A model generated the notes under the pieces. It saw only the letters and a list, made by a program, of their open reading frames with translations. It was not told the origin of the DNA and did not search any database. The translations under genes were made by a program, and so were the position numbers. A stretch of DNA of 64,000 nucleotides from assembly GCA_025350325.1 (NCBI GenBank), contig JANXYB010000055.1:1-64000 (forward strand), written 5' to 3'. Shown in pieces: positions 17,743 through 24,939 of this stretch; the stretch's first letter is position 1, and the number at the start of each line of letters is the position of its first letter. This stretch comes from Acidobacteriaceae bacterium (lineage in GTDB: Bacteria; Acidobacteriota; Terriglobia; Terriglobales; Acidobacteriaceae).

Positions 17743-18921
17743 TCAGTACTTCTGCACCGTGGGGTCAATCTCGTCGCTCCACGCCAGAATGCCGCCCGCC
17801 AGGTTGACCACGTTTGCGTATCCGCTCTGCTTGAGGAACTCAGCAATCTTCTGGCTGCGTGCGCCGCTGCGACAATGCACCACCACCTCGCGATCGCGAT
17901 CTATCTCTGCCAACCGCTTGGGTACGTCATTTTGTGGGATCAGCTTGCCGCCGATCTGCGCAATCTGAAATTCATACGGCTCGCGCACGTCGATGAGCTG
18001 CACATCTTCTCCAGCATCGATACGCCGCTTCAGTTCCTTGACCGTGATTTGCGGAATTCCATTCTTCAAGGACTTGTCCTCTTTGCTTTCCGGCACAATG
18101 CCGCAGAAATGCTGGTAGTCAATCAGTTCCTTCACTGTCGGATTCTCGCCGCAGACGGGACACTCGGGATTTTTGCGCAACTTAAGTTCACGGAAGCGCA
18201 TGTTGAGCGCGTCGACCAGCAGCAGACGCCCGATCAGCGGAGCACCTTTGCCCAGGATGAGCTTGATGACTTCAGTGGCTTGAATCACGCCCACGAGGCC
18301 CGGCAGGATGCCCAGCACCCCGCCCTCAGCGCAGCTGGGCACGAGGCCTGGCGGTGGCGGCTCGGGATAAAGACAGCGATAGCACGGGCCCTCTTTAGTC
18401 GCGAAAACGCTGGCCTGGCCCTCGAAGCGGAAGATCGATCCGTACGCATTTGGCTTGCCCAGCAGCACGCATGCATCGTTGATCAGGTAGCGCGTAGGAA
18501 AGTTGTCGGTGCCATCAGCCACGACGTCGTAGTCTTTGAGAATCTCGAGAGCATTGGCGCTCGACAGCATCGTATCGTGCTTGACGACGTTGAGAGACGG
18601 ATTCAGAGCGAGCAGCTTTTCCTCTGCCGAGTCAAGCTTCTTGCGGCCGATGTCTTTGGTGGAGTGAATGATCTGGCGCTGCAAATTACTGGCGTCGACC
18701 ACATCGAAGTCCACCAGTCCCAGGGTGCCGATGCCCGCAGCCGCAAGGTAAAGAGCGAGTGGCGAACCTAGCCCGCCCGTGCCCACGCAGAGCACCCGAG
18801 CGGCCTTGAGCTTGCGCTGGCCTTCCATGCCCACCTCGGGCAGAATCAGGTGGCGCGAGTAGCGCGAGAGGTCGTCGGTGGTCAGTTCGGGTAGCGGAAT
18901 TCGTTCAGTCAGGACGGCCAT
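17743..18921 (-). CDS. moeZ: MoeZ-type sulfur-carrier adenylyltransferase/sulfurtransferase
   Basis: Activates a ubiquitin-like sulfur carrier by adenylating its C-terminal Gly and then placing sulfur on it. The MoeB/ThiF domain (1-275) has the nucleotide loop GTGGLGS (47-53), the zinc cysteines C180-x2-C183 and C254-x2-C257, and Cys197 in VPSCAEGG. The C-terminal rhodanese domain (290-392) carries the persulfide Cys350 in VVHCRSGARS. This fused form is the one known from actinobacterial MoeZ, which serves MoaD and CysO carriers. The ATG has GGAG 10 nt upstream. A CysO-like carrier, a JAMM peptidase and a CysM-type enzyme lie within 4 kb upstream on the same strand, which points to cysteine rather than, or besides, molybdopterin synthesis. 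Confidence 0.92.
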   Translation of the reverse strand: MAVLTERIPLPELTTDDLSRYSRHLILPEVGMEGQRKLKAARVLCVGTGGLGSPLALYLAAAGIGTLGLVDFDVVDASNLQRQIIHSTKDIGRKKLDSAEEKLLALNPSLNVVKHDTMLSSANALEILKDYDVVADGTDNFPTRYLINDACVLLGKPNAYGSIFRFEGQASVFATKEGPCYRCLYPEPPPPGLVPSCAEGGVLGILPGLVGVIQATEVIKLILGKGAPLIGRLLLVDALNMRFRELKLRKNPECPVCGENPTVKELIDYQHFCGIVPESKEDKSLKNGIPQITVKELKRRIDAGEDVQLIDVREPYEFQIAQIGGKLIPQNDVPKRLAEIDRDREVVVHCRSGARSQKIAEFLKQSGYANVVNLAGGILAWSDEIDPTVQKY

Positions 18922-18948
18922 GGGTCGAGTTCTCCGGTCAATATCAGT

Positions 18949-19584
18949 TTATCGGGTCGCTGAGGATATATGAACCGAGGCGAGTATGTTCCACAGGCTT
19001 TCGCGAATGAGATCGCCCTCAGGAGAGTTGGGTGCGCGAGTCGGCCGCCCGCCGGCCATGAGAATCGAGTAAATACCCGTATCGAAGCGAACGCATCCGC
19101 CGCGCGGGGCTCCGTTCAGGGTGGTGTAGATATCCTCGTCAAGCGTCTGGCGCATTCCGCCATTTCCCGTCTTGGTGTGCCAATAGCGAATCCCGCCGAC
19201 CGTGACTTGATCGACCGTATTCTGACGCGTGGGTTTGGTGGCGAGCGCCCGGCAAGCATCAGGCGAATCGACTCGATGTACGTCGTATGCAAACTCGACG
19301 CCGGCGAAATTTGTCTTCGGCCATCCCTCGACCCCGGCAAGGGTCTTCTTAAAAATTATGGCGCGCGGATGCTCCTTGGAGTTCGCATCGTTGACCGTAA
19401 GCTTGAACACGAACGGGGAATTTGTTAGTGAAGCCCAGTGAGATGGATATTGAAAGCTGACACCATAAGTGGGATCGTCGAAGCGGATCCCCCGTGCAGA
19501 AGCGTGTGTCGATGTTTGGGGGTCCGCGGGCACGCTGGCGGTAAGTATGGCAAGCGTTACGAAGCAAAACGCCCTGCTTAACAT
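18949..19584 (-). CDS. Secreted protein of unknown function in the sulfur-carrier cluster
   Basis: ATG at 19584 follows AGAGGA by 8 nt and opens a signal peptide (cleavage near PADPQT). The mature part begins IRFDDPTYGVSFQYPSHW, a pattern seen in PsbP-like and related small exported domains; the rest (GVEFAYDVHRVDSPDACRAL, YWHTKTGNGGMRQTLDEDIY) is not recognised. Two cysteines could form a disulfide. It lies 27 bp before the moeZ start and 67 bp after the carrier gene, so it is likely in the same transcript, although an exported protein has no obvious role there. Confidence 0.7.
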   Translation of the reverse strand: MLSRAFCFVTLAILTASVPADPQTSTHASARGIRFDDPTYGVSFQYPSHWASLTNSPFVFKLTVNDANSKEHPRAIIFKKTLAGVEGWPKTNFAGVEFAYDVHRVDSPDACRALATKPTRQNTVDQVTVGGIRYWHTKTGNGGMRQTLDEDIYTTLNGAPRGGCVRFDTGIYSILMAGGRPTRAPNSPEGDLIRESLWNILASVHISSATR

Positions 19585-19651
19585 GGTTTCAATCCTCTGC
19601 GTGATCTTCGCATCGTCTCGGTAACTACCGCTGAAGACTTGAACTGGACTC

Positions 19652-19939
19652 TTACCCCTTTAGCGAGCACCCGCCGGCGATCGAGGGGATGATCGTTAAT
19701 GTATCGGTAGCACTGACAGGCGTGGCCTCGCGGGCCGGCAAATAGCGCACGTCCTCGTCGTTCAGATAAAGGTTAACAAACGCGCGCACAGTGCCTTCGC
19801 TGGTGAAGAGATGCCGGCGCAACTGGGGATGCGCTTGCGTCAGTTCGCTGAGAGCACCGTCAACGGTGGTTGCTTTCACTTCTACAGTGTCGAGTCCGTT
19901 CGCGAAGATCCGCAGCGGTGTGGGGATAAAAATGGTCAT
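19652..19939 (-). CDS. CysO/MoaD-like sulfur carrier with residues beyond Gly-Gly
   Basis: A beta-grasp ubiquitin-like carrier of 95 residues. The ATG at 19939 follows GAGGAG by 8 nt; the long upstream frame is rejected. The body matches the CysO type more than MoaD: FVNLYLNDEDVRY and a TLTIIPSIAGG ending are very close to what I recall of mycobacterial CysO. Unlike carriers that end in the free Gly-Gly needed for adenylation, this one continues with CSLKG and then stops (TAA at 19652-19654). It would need removal of five residues before use. The QbsE carrier of Pseudomonas, which ends GGCF and is trimmed by the JAMM peptidase QbsD, is a known parallel, and a JAMM peptidase gene lies 1.5 kb upstream. 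Confidence 0.88.
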   Translation of the reverse strand: MTIFIPTPLRIFANGLDTVEVKATTVDGALSELTQAHPQLRRHLFTSEGTVRAFVNLYLNDEDVRYLPAREATPVSATDTLTIIPSIAGGCSLKG

Positions 19940-20155
19940 GCGTCCGGCTCCTCGCCAGCATTCTTTCAGATGATCGACGAGGTCAATTGGATGAAGGAAA
20001 TCGATTTGGATATGAGTATTCTTATTGTCATTCCTTGTACCGGTCACCAGAGCTGAAGAGGCACGACGGCGGAAAATGTTAGGTTGCCGGTCGGCGTGCG
20101 CAAGGGCATCGGCCCATTTTAAAGGCGTGCCGAACACCATCGGAATAGCATACTA

Positions 20156-20236
20156 TCAGGCGGCAAAGCTACGCTTGCCACGGCTGCCCTGGTGCGCGGC
20201 ACGGCCACCATACTGCTTCTTCTTGGGAAAGCGCAT
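20156..20236 (-). CDS. Possible 26-residue basic peptide
   Basis: A short frame starting MRFPKKKQYGGR is rich in Lys/Arg/Gly. It has only GGATTAAAAG upstream as a weak ribosome site. It lies in the 426-bp gap between the carrier gene and the next upstream gene, which otherwise holds a terminator. It may be spurious. Confidence 0.25.
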   Translation of the reverse strand: MRFPKKKQYGGRAAHQGSRGKRSFAA

Positions 20237-20308
20237 CTTTTAATCCGCATGAGTCGGGGTCTGTCACGGTGAAAGTGAACTGATGCACGATGCGTTGCTG
20301 CCAAAGCA

Positions 20309-20336
20309 AAGCGGCTTCGATATTCTGAAGCCGCTT
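20309..20336 (-). terminator. Hairpin terminator of the upstream secreted-protein gene
   Basis: A perfect 10-bp stem (AAGCGGCTTC / GAAGCCGCTT) with an 8-nt loop lies 30 bp past the stop at 20366. On the minus strand it is followed by TGCTTTGG. It suggests the carrier gene has its own promoter downstream. Confidence 0.65.
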
Positions 20337-20365
20337 GTGAAAGTGCTTTTCGAAGAAATGCGAAG

Positions 20366-21235
20366 CTACTTCTTCGATTTCTTCTGGTCCATGGCAGACA
20401 TTGCATGGGGTTGCCAAAACTCCGGGTCGGCCTTCATCCATGCGTCAGCCACGTAGCTCTGGCGCGGGTTGATCGAGAAGAGTTCAGTCCGCATCGACTC
20501 CACTGTTGCACCATAGAGTTCATCGAATTTCTTCATGCCTTCTTCGCCACCCATGCCCTCCATAAACTTCTTGCTTTCCGCGAACTCAGTGTCTATTTCA
20601 GTCATGGAATTGCGAGAAGTCAGCGCAATGTATGTGTCAGTCGGTGCGCCGTAGGCGATTTCAAACATAGCCCAGTGCGACGAGGTCCCGCCCTTTTCAT
20701 TCGCGTCTTTGACCATTTTGGCCAAGTCGTACCAAGCCTTACGATGTCCGGCTTTCACGTTGAAAACGATGATCTCCATGAAATGGGCGTGCGACAGGTC
20801 TGCGCGTGGACGGAAACTCAACTCGGGATCGTAAGTGTAAACCACCGAGTCCAGCGATTCGAGCAATTCGCCATCGGCTAGACCGTTGTGCTCGATTTCC
20901 GAGCCAAGAGTCGTATCTTTTTCAATGATCTTGTTGTCCTTTTCCCATTCCGCGAATGACGGGTACTGGGTGAGATATAGGGCACGCGACTTGCCTGAGA
21001 GTGAATTCAACCCGACGTAGTACGCGGGGAACTTGGCCTTGGCCATGGATGCAATAAACGCACTTTCAGTTTTGTCATGCGCCTGCCCGGCTTTGTAGGG
21101 TTTCAAGTATTCCCGCGTGATCTGCAAGACCTGCGGGATCGAAGCGGAGGGTGCTGCATCTTGCGCGGCCGCAAACGAACTGCAGGCAAGAAGCAGAGAC
21201 AGTCCCATCAGCATGGGACGATTGACTTGATTCAT
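20366..21235 (-). CDS. Secreted protein of unknown function with a NIPSNAP-like half
   Basis: The ATG at 21235 follows AAGGAGG by 9 nt, a strong site, and opens a signal peptide cleaved near SSFAAAQ. The 289-residue product has two related parts. The second (HFMEIIVFNVKAGHRKAWYD, WAMFEIAYGAPTDTYIALTS) looks like a ferredoxin-like dimeric barrel of the ABM/NIPSNAP kind. The C-terminus is Lys-rich. It lies between the JAMM peptidase gene (168 bp) and the carrier gene, with a terminator after it. No enzymatic role can be named. Confidence 0.75.
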   Translation of the reverse strand: MNQVNRPMLMGLSLLLACSSFAAAQDAAPSASIPQVLQITREYLKPYKAGQAHDKTESAFIASMAKAKFPAYYVGLNSLSGKSRALYLTQYPSFAEWEKDNKIIEKDTTLGSEIEHNGLADGELLESLDSVVYTYDPELSFRPRADLSHAHFMEIIVFNVKAGHRKAWYDLAKMVKDANEKGGTSSHWAMFEIAYGAPTDTYIALTSRNSMTEIDTEFAESKKFMEGMGGEEGMKKFDELYGATVESMRTELFSINPRQSYVADAWMKADPEFWQPHAMSAMDQKKSKK

Positions 21236-21403
21236 GATGGATAACCTCCTTGACGTGCTCAGAGATCGCTCGCGATGGGGGAAAGGAGAACGCGCGTGCT
21301 CTAAACCAAGCCGAATACTATCTTCGAATACCACACAAGTAAATAGTTTCATTCTGACTTTAAAAGCGTCGATCTAATTTTTTGCGAATTATTAGATACA
21401 AAG

Positions 21404-21844
21404 CTAATTTTGAATTTCTATATTCTCGACTTCGAATCGCTTATCTTCTTCGCTCGCCCCTGCGAGTAGAAAAGCATTGGTCGCCGCGGCCTGCCCCTGC
21501 GCTACCTCGGTAATGACGTAGCAGCAGCCCAGCCAGTGCGCCTCGGCCAGGTCGGTCGATGACCACTGCGCCGGGTGATCGGGGTGCGAATGGTAGAAGC
21601 CGGCAATGCCCAAGCCCTGCTTACGCGCCTCGCGCTCAATCCTGACTAACTCAATTGGTGCGATTTGATAGCGATTGTGCGCCGAGTCGGTGCGCATATT
21701 GCCCGCACGCACTGCGGACTCGACGAGCCACCCTGCGACAGTGTGCCGGCCGACCAGGGCACCGCAACATTCGTATGGATAGGTCTCTTTGCCATGCGCG
21801 CGTATGCTTTCGTAGACCGCTCGCGGCATGGTGAGAACGCTCAC
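21404..21844 (-). CDS. mec: JAMM/MPN+ zinc peptidase (Mec-like)
   Basis: A zinc metallopeptidase of the M67 family. In Mycobacterium, Mec releases cysteine from the CysO-cysteine adduct; QbsD-type relatives trim carrier tails. All JAMM residues are present: E25 (PYECCG), H85-x-H87-P, then S95-x2-D98 (HSHPDHPAQWSSTD). Length of 146 is typical for a stand-alone bacterial enzyme. The GTG start overlaps the stop of the cysM-like gene by 4 bases (GTGA), so the two are translationally coupled; an ATG lies five codons on. The carrier gene downstream encodes a protein with five residues after Gly-Gly, a plausible substrate. Confidence 0.9.
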   Translation of the reverse strand: MSVLTMPRAVYESIRAHGKETYPYECCGALVGRHTVAGWLVESAVRAGNMRTDSAHNRYQIAPIELVRIEREARKQGLGIAGFYHSHPDHPAQWSSTDLAEAHWLGCCYVITEVAQGQAAATNAFLLAGASEEDKRFEVENIEIQN

Positions 21845-22782
21845 GCCTGCTCCCAGAATCGCTCGCTCAAATAGTGATCGGCGGCATCACACAACACCGT
21901 AACAATTACCGCGGTGCGGCCCGCTGCAGCTTCTTCCTTTGCAATTCTCACGCAGGCATCGACGGCTGCGGCTGCTGAAATGCCAACCAGCATGCCCTCT
22001 TCGCGCGCCAACCGCTTGACCATTGCGTAAGCGGCTTCGGTTTCAACTTCGATTTCCCGGTCGGCAAGATGCGGATTGTAAATAGCCGGCACGATTGACG
22101 TCCCCATATGCTTCAAACCCTCAAGCCCATGAAAGGGCGAATCGGGCTGCATGGCAATCGCCTGCACCGTGGGGTTGTGTTCCTTGAGTCTGCGCGTGGT
22201 GCCCATAAATGTGCCGCTGGTTCCGAGCCCCGCAATAAAGTGTGTAAAGTGGCCGCCGGTCTGCGCAATGATCTCCGGGCCGGTGGTGTGATAGTGCGCC
22301 AGCCAGTTTGCGTCGTTGGAATACTGGTCTACGTAACAGAACCGCTGCGGATCATTGCCCGCCAACTCGCGCGCACGGCGAATCGCTCCATCGGAGCCCT
22401 GATCGGGATCTGTCCAATCAATATGCGCTCCGTAGGCACGCAAAATCCGCTTCCGTTCAACATTCACACTCGATGGCATGGCGAGATGCACCGGGAACCC
22501 CAGGGCCGCGCCCAGCATGGCCAAAGCAATGCCAGTGTTGCCACTGGTTGCGTCGAGCAGCGTCTTGCCCGGCGTCAGCAGTCCGCGTGCCCGCGCATCG
22601 CGCACCATCGATGCTGCAGCGCGATCTTTGACGCTGCCCCCGGGATTGGCCCACTCCGCTTTACCCAGCAGTGTGATGCCTTTCAAGTCGCGGACAACGT
22701 GGTCTAGACGTACAAGCGGGGTGTTGCCGATGCGCTCAGGAAGCGTCGTGATGGGCGGTATAAATGAAGGACTTGTTGGCAT
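21841..22782 (-). CDS. cysM: CysM-type cysteine synthase
   Basis: A PLP enzyme of the cysteine synthase family. In the mycobacterial system CysM makes cysteine from O-phosphoserine and CysO-thiocarboxylate. The Schiff-base Lys is K52 in NPGGSVKDRAA, the substrate loop is TSGNTGIA (80-86) and the PLP phosphate is bound by GLGTSGTFMG. I chose ATG at 22782 (MPTSPSF) because it matches the normal N-terminus; the frame upstream of it reads as non-protein. There is no clear Shine-Dalgarno site. It overlaps the JAMM gene by 4 bp and is divergent from the gene at 22874. Whether it uses O-acetylserine or O-phosphoserine cannot be decided from sequence alone. Confidence 0.9.
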   Translation of the reverse strand: MPTSPSFIPPITTLPERIGNTPLVRLDHVVRDLKGITLLGKAEWANPGGSVKDRAAASMVRDARARGLLTPGKTLLDATSGNTGIALAMLGAALGFPVHLAMPSSVNVERKRILRAYGAHIDWTDPDQGSDGAIRRARELAGNDPQRFCYVDQYSNDANWLAHYHTTGPEIIAQTGGHFTHFIAGLGTSGTFMGTTRRLKEHNPTVQAIAMQPDSPFHGLEGLKHMGTSIVPAIYNPHLADREIEVETEAAYAMVKRLAREEGMLVGISAAAAVDACVRIAKEEAAAGRTAVIVTVLCDAADHYLSERFWEQA

Positions 22783-22873
22783 ATAAAATTGCGGCCGGTG
22801 CTCCCCGTGTGCGAGATTGGAGATAGGGTATGCGCAGGCCCCTGATTTAATATTCGCAGACTGGGAAGCAAAC

Positions 22874-23380
22874 ATGGCCCGAAAGTCTCGTAATCCGAGC
22901 TTTGAACAGATACTCGACGCGCTTCGTGTGCACTCGTTCGATGTCACGTCCTACGCCGGCGTCGCATCGGGTGTGCTGGTGAGCAAGTATGGCGCGGCGG
23001 CCGTGCTGGTTCCCGTAACAAGGCGTACCGCTGCGGATCAAAAGATTGCAGCCTCTGACCATCGCACGGATGTAGCTGCGCCAGTGGTCGCCATCGCCGA
23101 ACATCCCGGCATCCTGGTTCGTGGCGAAGTAGCCCGCCTGCTCGATCGCGGCTACCAAAAATTCATCAAAACTTCGCAGTATGAGTTGCCCGCATCAGCC
23201 AGCCAGTTGCAGGCAATTCATCAATTCAGCGAAGAATTGACCAAGCTCACCGGTGGCACCAGTCTTTATAACGAGTCGCTTGGCACTACCAGCGATGTCT
23301 ATGAATACGATCGCCTACGAGGGCGCGAAGAAGAACAGCCCGCACCGCAGCGTCCCTGGGAACTGGGCGGCGGACACTAA
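22874..23380 (+). CDS. Uncharacterised protein, 168 residues
   Basis: The ATG at 22874 follows GGAAG by 6 nt; a longer frame from 22817 is rejected because it has no ribosome site. There is no signal or membrane segment. The first half (NPSFEQILDALRVHSFDVTS, AAAVLVPVTRR) looks like an alpha/beta fold and the second half is helical, with a Pro/Glu-rich tail. It is divergent from the cysM-like gene, with 91 bp between them. I do not recognise the family. Confidence 0.7.
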   Translation: MARKSRNPSFEQILDALRVHSFDVTSYAGVASGVLVSKYGAAAVLVPVTRRTAADQKIAASDHRTDVAAPVVAIAEHPGILVRGEVARLLDRGYQKFIKTSQYELPASASQLQAIHQFSEELTKLTGGTSLYNESLGTTSDVYEYDRLRGREEEQPAPQRPWELGGGH

Positions 23381-23543
23381 GCCGACATTCCTATACCGAT
23401 CCGAATCTGAGCGATTGGACAAATTAGCACACCCCCCACGCGTAGTTCATCGAGAGGGCCAAAGGCGTACGATCACTCCAAGCTCAGTGAGCCGGCCAAA
23501 AGCAGAACTCCGGCGTGCCACCCGATTTGGTAAGCGGTGCCGT

Positions 23544-24191
23544 TTACTCGGCCGGGCCTGCAAAGAGAATCAGGTTTTCGTCAGGATCTGATACTACAAA
23601 GGTTCTCGCGCCCCAAGGCTCTCTCTTAAGTAGCTGATGGAACGGAACTCCCGCGGCCTGGTAATCCAGGAACAGTTGTTTCAGTTCGCTCGTAGTGGCA
23701 ACTGTTATCGAAGCGGAAAGCAAGCCTTCGCGCTTGCGACTGTCGCCAGCGAAAATCGGCTCGCAAACCAACCGCAAATTGAGTTTCGCAGAATCTCGCA
23801 CCACTTGGCCGTAGAACGGCGGATTGCCATAGACGAATGCGACCGAGAAGCCAAGCTTGCTTGTATAGAAGTCAGAGGAATGCTGGACGTTCGCAACGTA
23901 GAGTTGCGCCTCGATTGAATTGAGAATCGCACGTAAGGTCGCCTGCTTCGGTGTATCTCTCATGACATTTGCTCCTGCGATGAGCGCCTGCCAGTCGTCG
24001 AAGCCCTCCTGTCGCGCGACAAGCTCTTGGGCATCCGCGAGCTTGAAGCCTGACGTCAGTATTTCCACGTCTCCCATCCCGCGAAAATGGGGTAACGTGG
24101 ACCTGATCTGGGCCGCGACAGGATAATACCGATCACGATGCCAGCGCAGGTATTGTTTGGCTTGCTTCTTGAGGTTTTCGATGTTCGGCAT
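23544..24191 (-). CDS. VOC/glyoxalase-fold protein with an N-terminal helical module
   Basis: Residues 1-75 (MPNIENLKKQAKQYLRWHRD, FKLADAQELVARQEGFDDW) form a helical module often found at the start of bacterial ankyrin-repeat and similar fusion proteins. Residues 90-215 are one vicinal-oxygen-chelate domain (AQLYVANVQHSSDFYTSKLG, SDPDENLILFAGPAE). The ending SDPDENLI is the usual final strand with a metal-ligand position; the family includes glyoxalases, dioxygenases and antibiotic-binding proteins. The first metal-ligand position is not a clear His, so enzymatic activity is doubtful. ATG at 24191 is preferred over TTG at 24209. Confidence 0.8.
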   Translation of the reverse strand: MPNIENLKKQAKQYLRWHRDRYYPVAAQIRSTLPHFRGMGDVEILTSGFKLADAQELVARQEGFDDWQALIAGANVMRDTPKQATLRAILNSIEAQLYVANVQHSSDFYTSKLGFSVAFVYGNPPFYGQVVRDSAKLNLRLVCEPIFAGDSRKREGLLSASITVATTSELKQLFLDYQAAGVPFHQLLKREPWGARTFVVSDPDENLILFAGPAE

Positions 24192-24630
24192 AGGCGCAAT
24201 TGTGCTCAAGTACCGTAGGTAGGCGTTGCCTTTTCGGTCTACCGATGCGCCCTACGCAGCAATACAAGATTCGCTGAAGGCGTGTCTGAATGTCAACGAT
24301 CATCATCTTGAGCCGGAGTTATCATTCCAGTTCCGCTCAACCGGGCCTTTAGGCAGTCAGCCCCTAAATATTTTCGGTTCATGCCAAATCGCTAATGCCC
24401 TAGAGGACAAGCGACGAATACCGACGAGCGTCTCGCGGCGAGTGGGGCAGATCGTAATGGATGGCGGCATATCGGTTTGTCCAGCACCAATGGGTATATG
24501 TCTCTCATGCTTCGTGAACTCGAACCATCGCCACCACAAGGGGTTGTAACGGATGTCTCAGGTCCACAAAGTAACGCATGTACCGGTACTTAGTGCTTCA
24601 AAGTACAGTGCGAAGGGTCCTCAACCTTCA
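24192..24630. other. 439-bp gap without a recognisable gene
   Basis: No frame on either strand reads like protein and no clear terminator or repeat is visible. It may hold the promoter of the 24191 gene. Confidence 0.5.
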
Positions 24631-24837
24631 CTAGTGAGCGTGCCGGAAGAAACTCGCAGCCATCAGGATTGTGCCCAAAAAGAGCAGGTCCCAGAACAGC
24701 GGATCGCTGATCGACACGCCCCGATGCACCCCCGGTGCTACGGAATATGCCCATCCAAAAGAAACGTATCGACTCGCAAGACGCAAGGCCAGCGCCAGCA
24801 CCAATGCAATCGTTGCAAACCACCTCAACGGCGTCAT
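24631..24837 (-). CDS. Small membrane protein, 68 residues
   Basis: The ATG at 24837 follows AGGAGGGG by 8 nt, a strong ribosome site. The product has a hydrophobic N-terminal helix (about 6-22) and a second one (about 46-64, DLLFLGTILMAASFF), so it is probably a two-helix membrane protein. No family is recognised. It lies about 100 bp upstream of nothing obviously related; the CRTAC1-type gene upstream is on the same strand. Confidence 0.6.
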   Translation of the reverse strand: MTPLRWFATIALVLALALRLASRYVSFGWAYSVAPGVHRGVSISDPLFWDLLFLGTILMAASFFRHAH

Positions 24838-24939
24838 GTTAAGTCCCCTCCTGGTCGAAACTCACGACTGTCTGTTTTGCCACTCCGTGTATACGCCCGT
24901 ATAGCGATGGGATAGTGGCTAAGCTCGAAATCAATTTCA

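Noticed and set aside
17647-18771. 374-residue plus-strand frame over the moeZ gene
   Set aside because: Antisense shadow; the minus strand has the MoeB and rhodanese motifs.
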